Positions 63,900 through 64,000 of a stretch of 64,000 nt of DNA are shown here, piece by piece; the first letter of the stretch is position 1; each line of letters begins with the position of its first letter. Source of the DNA: Onchocerca lupi (taxonomy: Eukaryota; Nematoda; Chromadorea; Rhabditida; Onchocercidae); assembly GCA_028564675.1 (NCBI GenBank), contig JAOVVO010000198.1, positions 1 to 64,000 on the forward strand, in the 5' to 3' direction. The translations under genes and the position numbers were made by a program. The notes beneath the pieces were generated by a model. That model saw only the letters and a list, made by a program, of their open reading frames with translations. It did no database searches and was not told where the DNA came from.

Positions 63900-64000
63900 C
63901 TTTTCTTTTTTTCTATTCAACCAGATTGAGCTACAGCAACGCGTCTATATAAAAAGTATATAAAAACATGCGCGTAATCGAATGCAACGTTGTTTCGAAA
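63900..64000 (+). other. Helitron 3' non-coding tail (cut by window end)
   Basis: After the last helicase remnant the sequence is non-coding. It contains AAAAACATGCGCGTAATCGA followed by ATGCAACGTT, a block shared in diverged form with 36490-36520 and 61200-61225. The terminal hairpin and CTRR end expected of a Helitron would lie beyond 64000. Confidence 0.5.

Larger units (their letters stand above)
61300..64000 (+). mobile_element. Decayed Helitron (rolling-circle transposon), right end beyond the window
   Basis: Coding remains of a RepHel protein run on the + strand from 61534 to 63878, then a non-coding tail continues to the window edge. Helitrons transpose by rolling-circle replication using a HUH-type Rep nuclease fused to a PIF1-family helicase. 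Canonical ends (5' TC, 3' hairpin plus CTRR) could not be identified. The left limit is approximate, chosen after the tail-like block at 61196-61295. Composition is less AT-rich than the rest of the window, as expected for an inserted element. Confidence 0.8.

Overview
The window looks like nuclear DNA from a nematode, probably a spirurid or filarial-like parasite. It is extremely AT-rich, with long introns, many (TAA)n and poly-A/T tracts, introns ending in TTTCAG or TTTTCAG, and start codons a few bases after a splice acceptor, the usual sign of spliced-leader (SL) trans-splicing. The species cannot be fixed from sequence alone. No tRNA, rRNA or CRISPR array was recognised. All four intact protein genes are on the + strand, and each exon chain was assembled by hand with matching phases and GT-AG borders.

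Layout: 1-12.2 kb is AT-rich non-coding DNA with a (TAA)n tract, a 60-bp minisatellite and a 128-bp tandem duplication. 12.19-32.27 kb is a 12-exon gene for a 484-residue protein with a C-terminal smoothelin-type calponin-homology (CH) domain; introns 5 and 8 are 6.6 and 5.5 kb. 32.3-43.85 kb is intergenic, with a transposon-derived island at about 35.1-36.7 kb. 43.85-46.57 kb is a 3-exon gene for a 166-residue protein with four predicted membrane spans. From about 47.8 kb the DNA is visibly less AT-rich and introns are shorter. 48.67-53.46 kb is a 9-exon gene for the 26S proteasome assembly chaperone PSMD5/S5b (502 residues). 55.70-58.73 kb is a 7-exon gene for a MADF-BESS DNA-binding protein (384 residues). 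58.7-61.2 kb is intergenic, with an unidentified exon-like reading frame on the minus strand. 61.2-64.0 kb is a decayed Helitron transposon that still shows Rep and helicase pieces but is broken by stops, frameshifts, a 38-bp tandem duplication and a large internal deletion.

The four genes have unrelated jobs (actin or calmodulin-linked cytoskeleton, membrane protein, proteasome assembly, transcription) and are spaced 2 kb or more apart, so nothing points to a functional cluster or a tight operon. The most interesting material is the Helitron and its related tail-like sequences at 36.4 and 61.2 kb, the compositional boundary near 47.8 kb, hairpin-forming inverted repeats inside introns, and a possible short CH-only isoform of the smoothelin-like gene. 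I saw no convincing undescribed multi-gene system.
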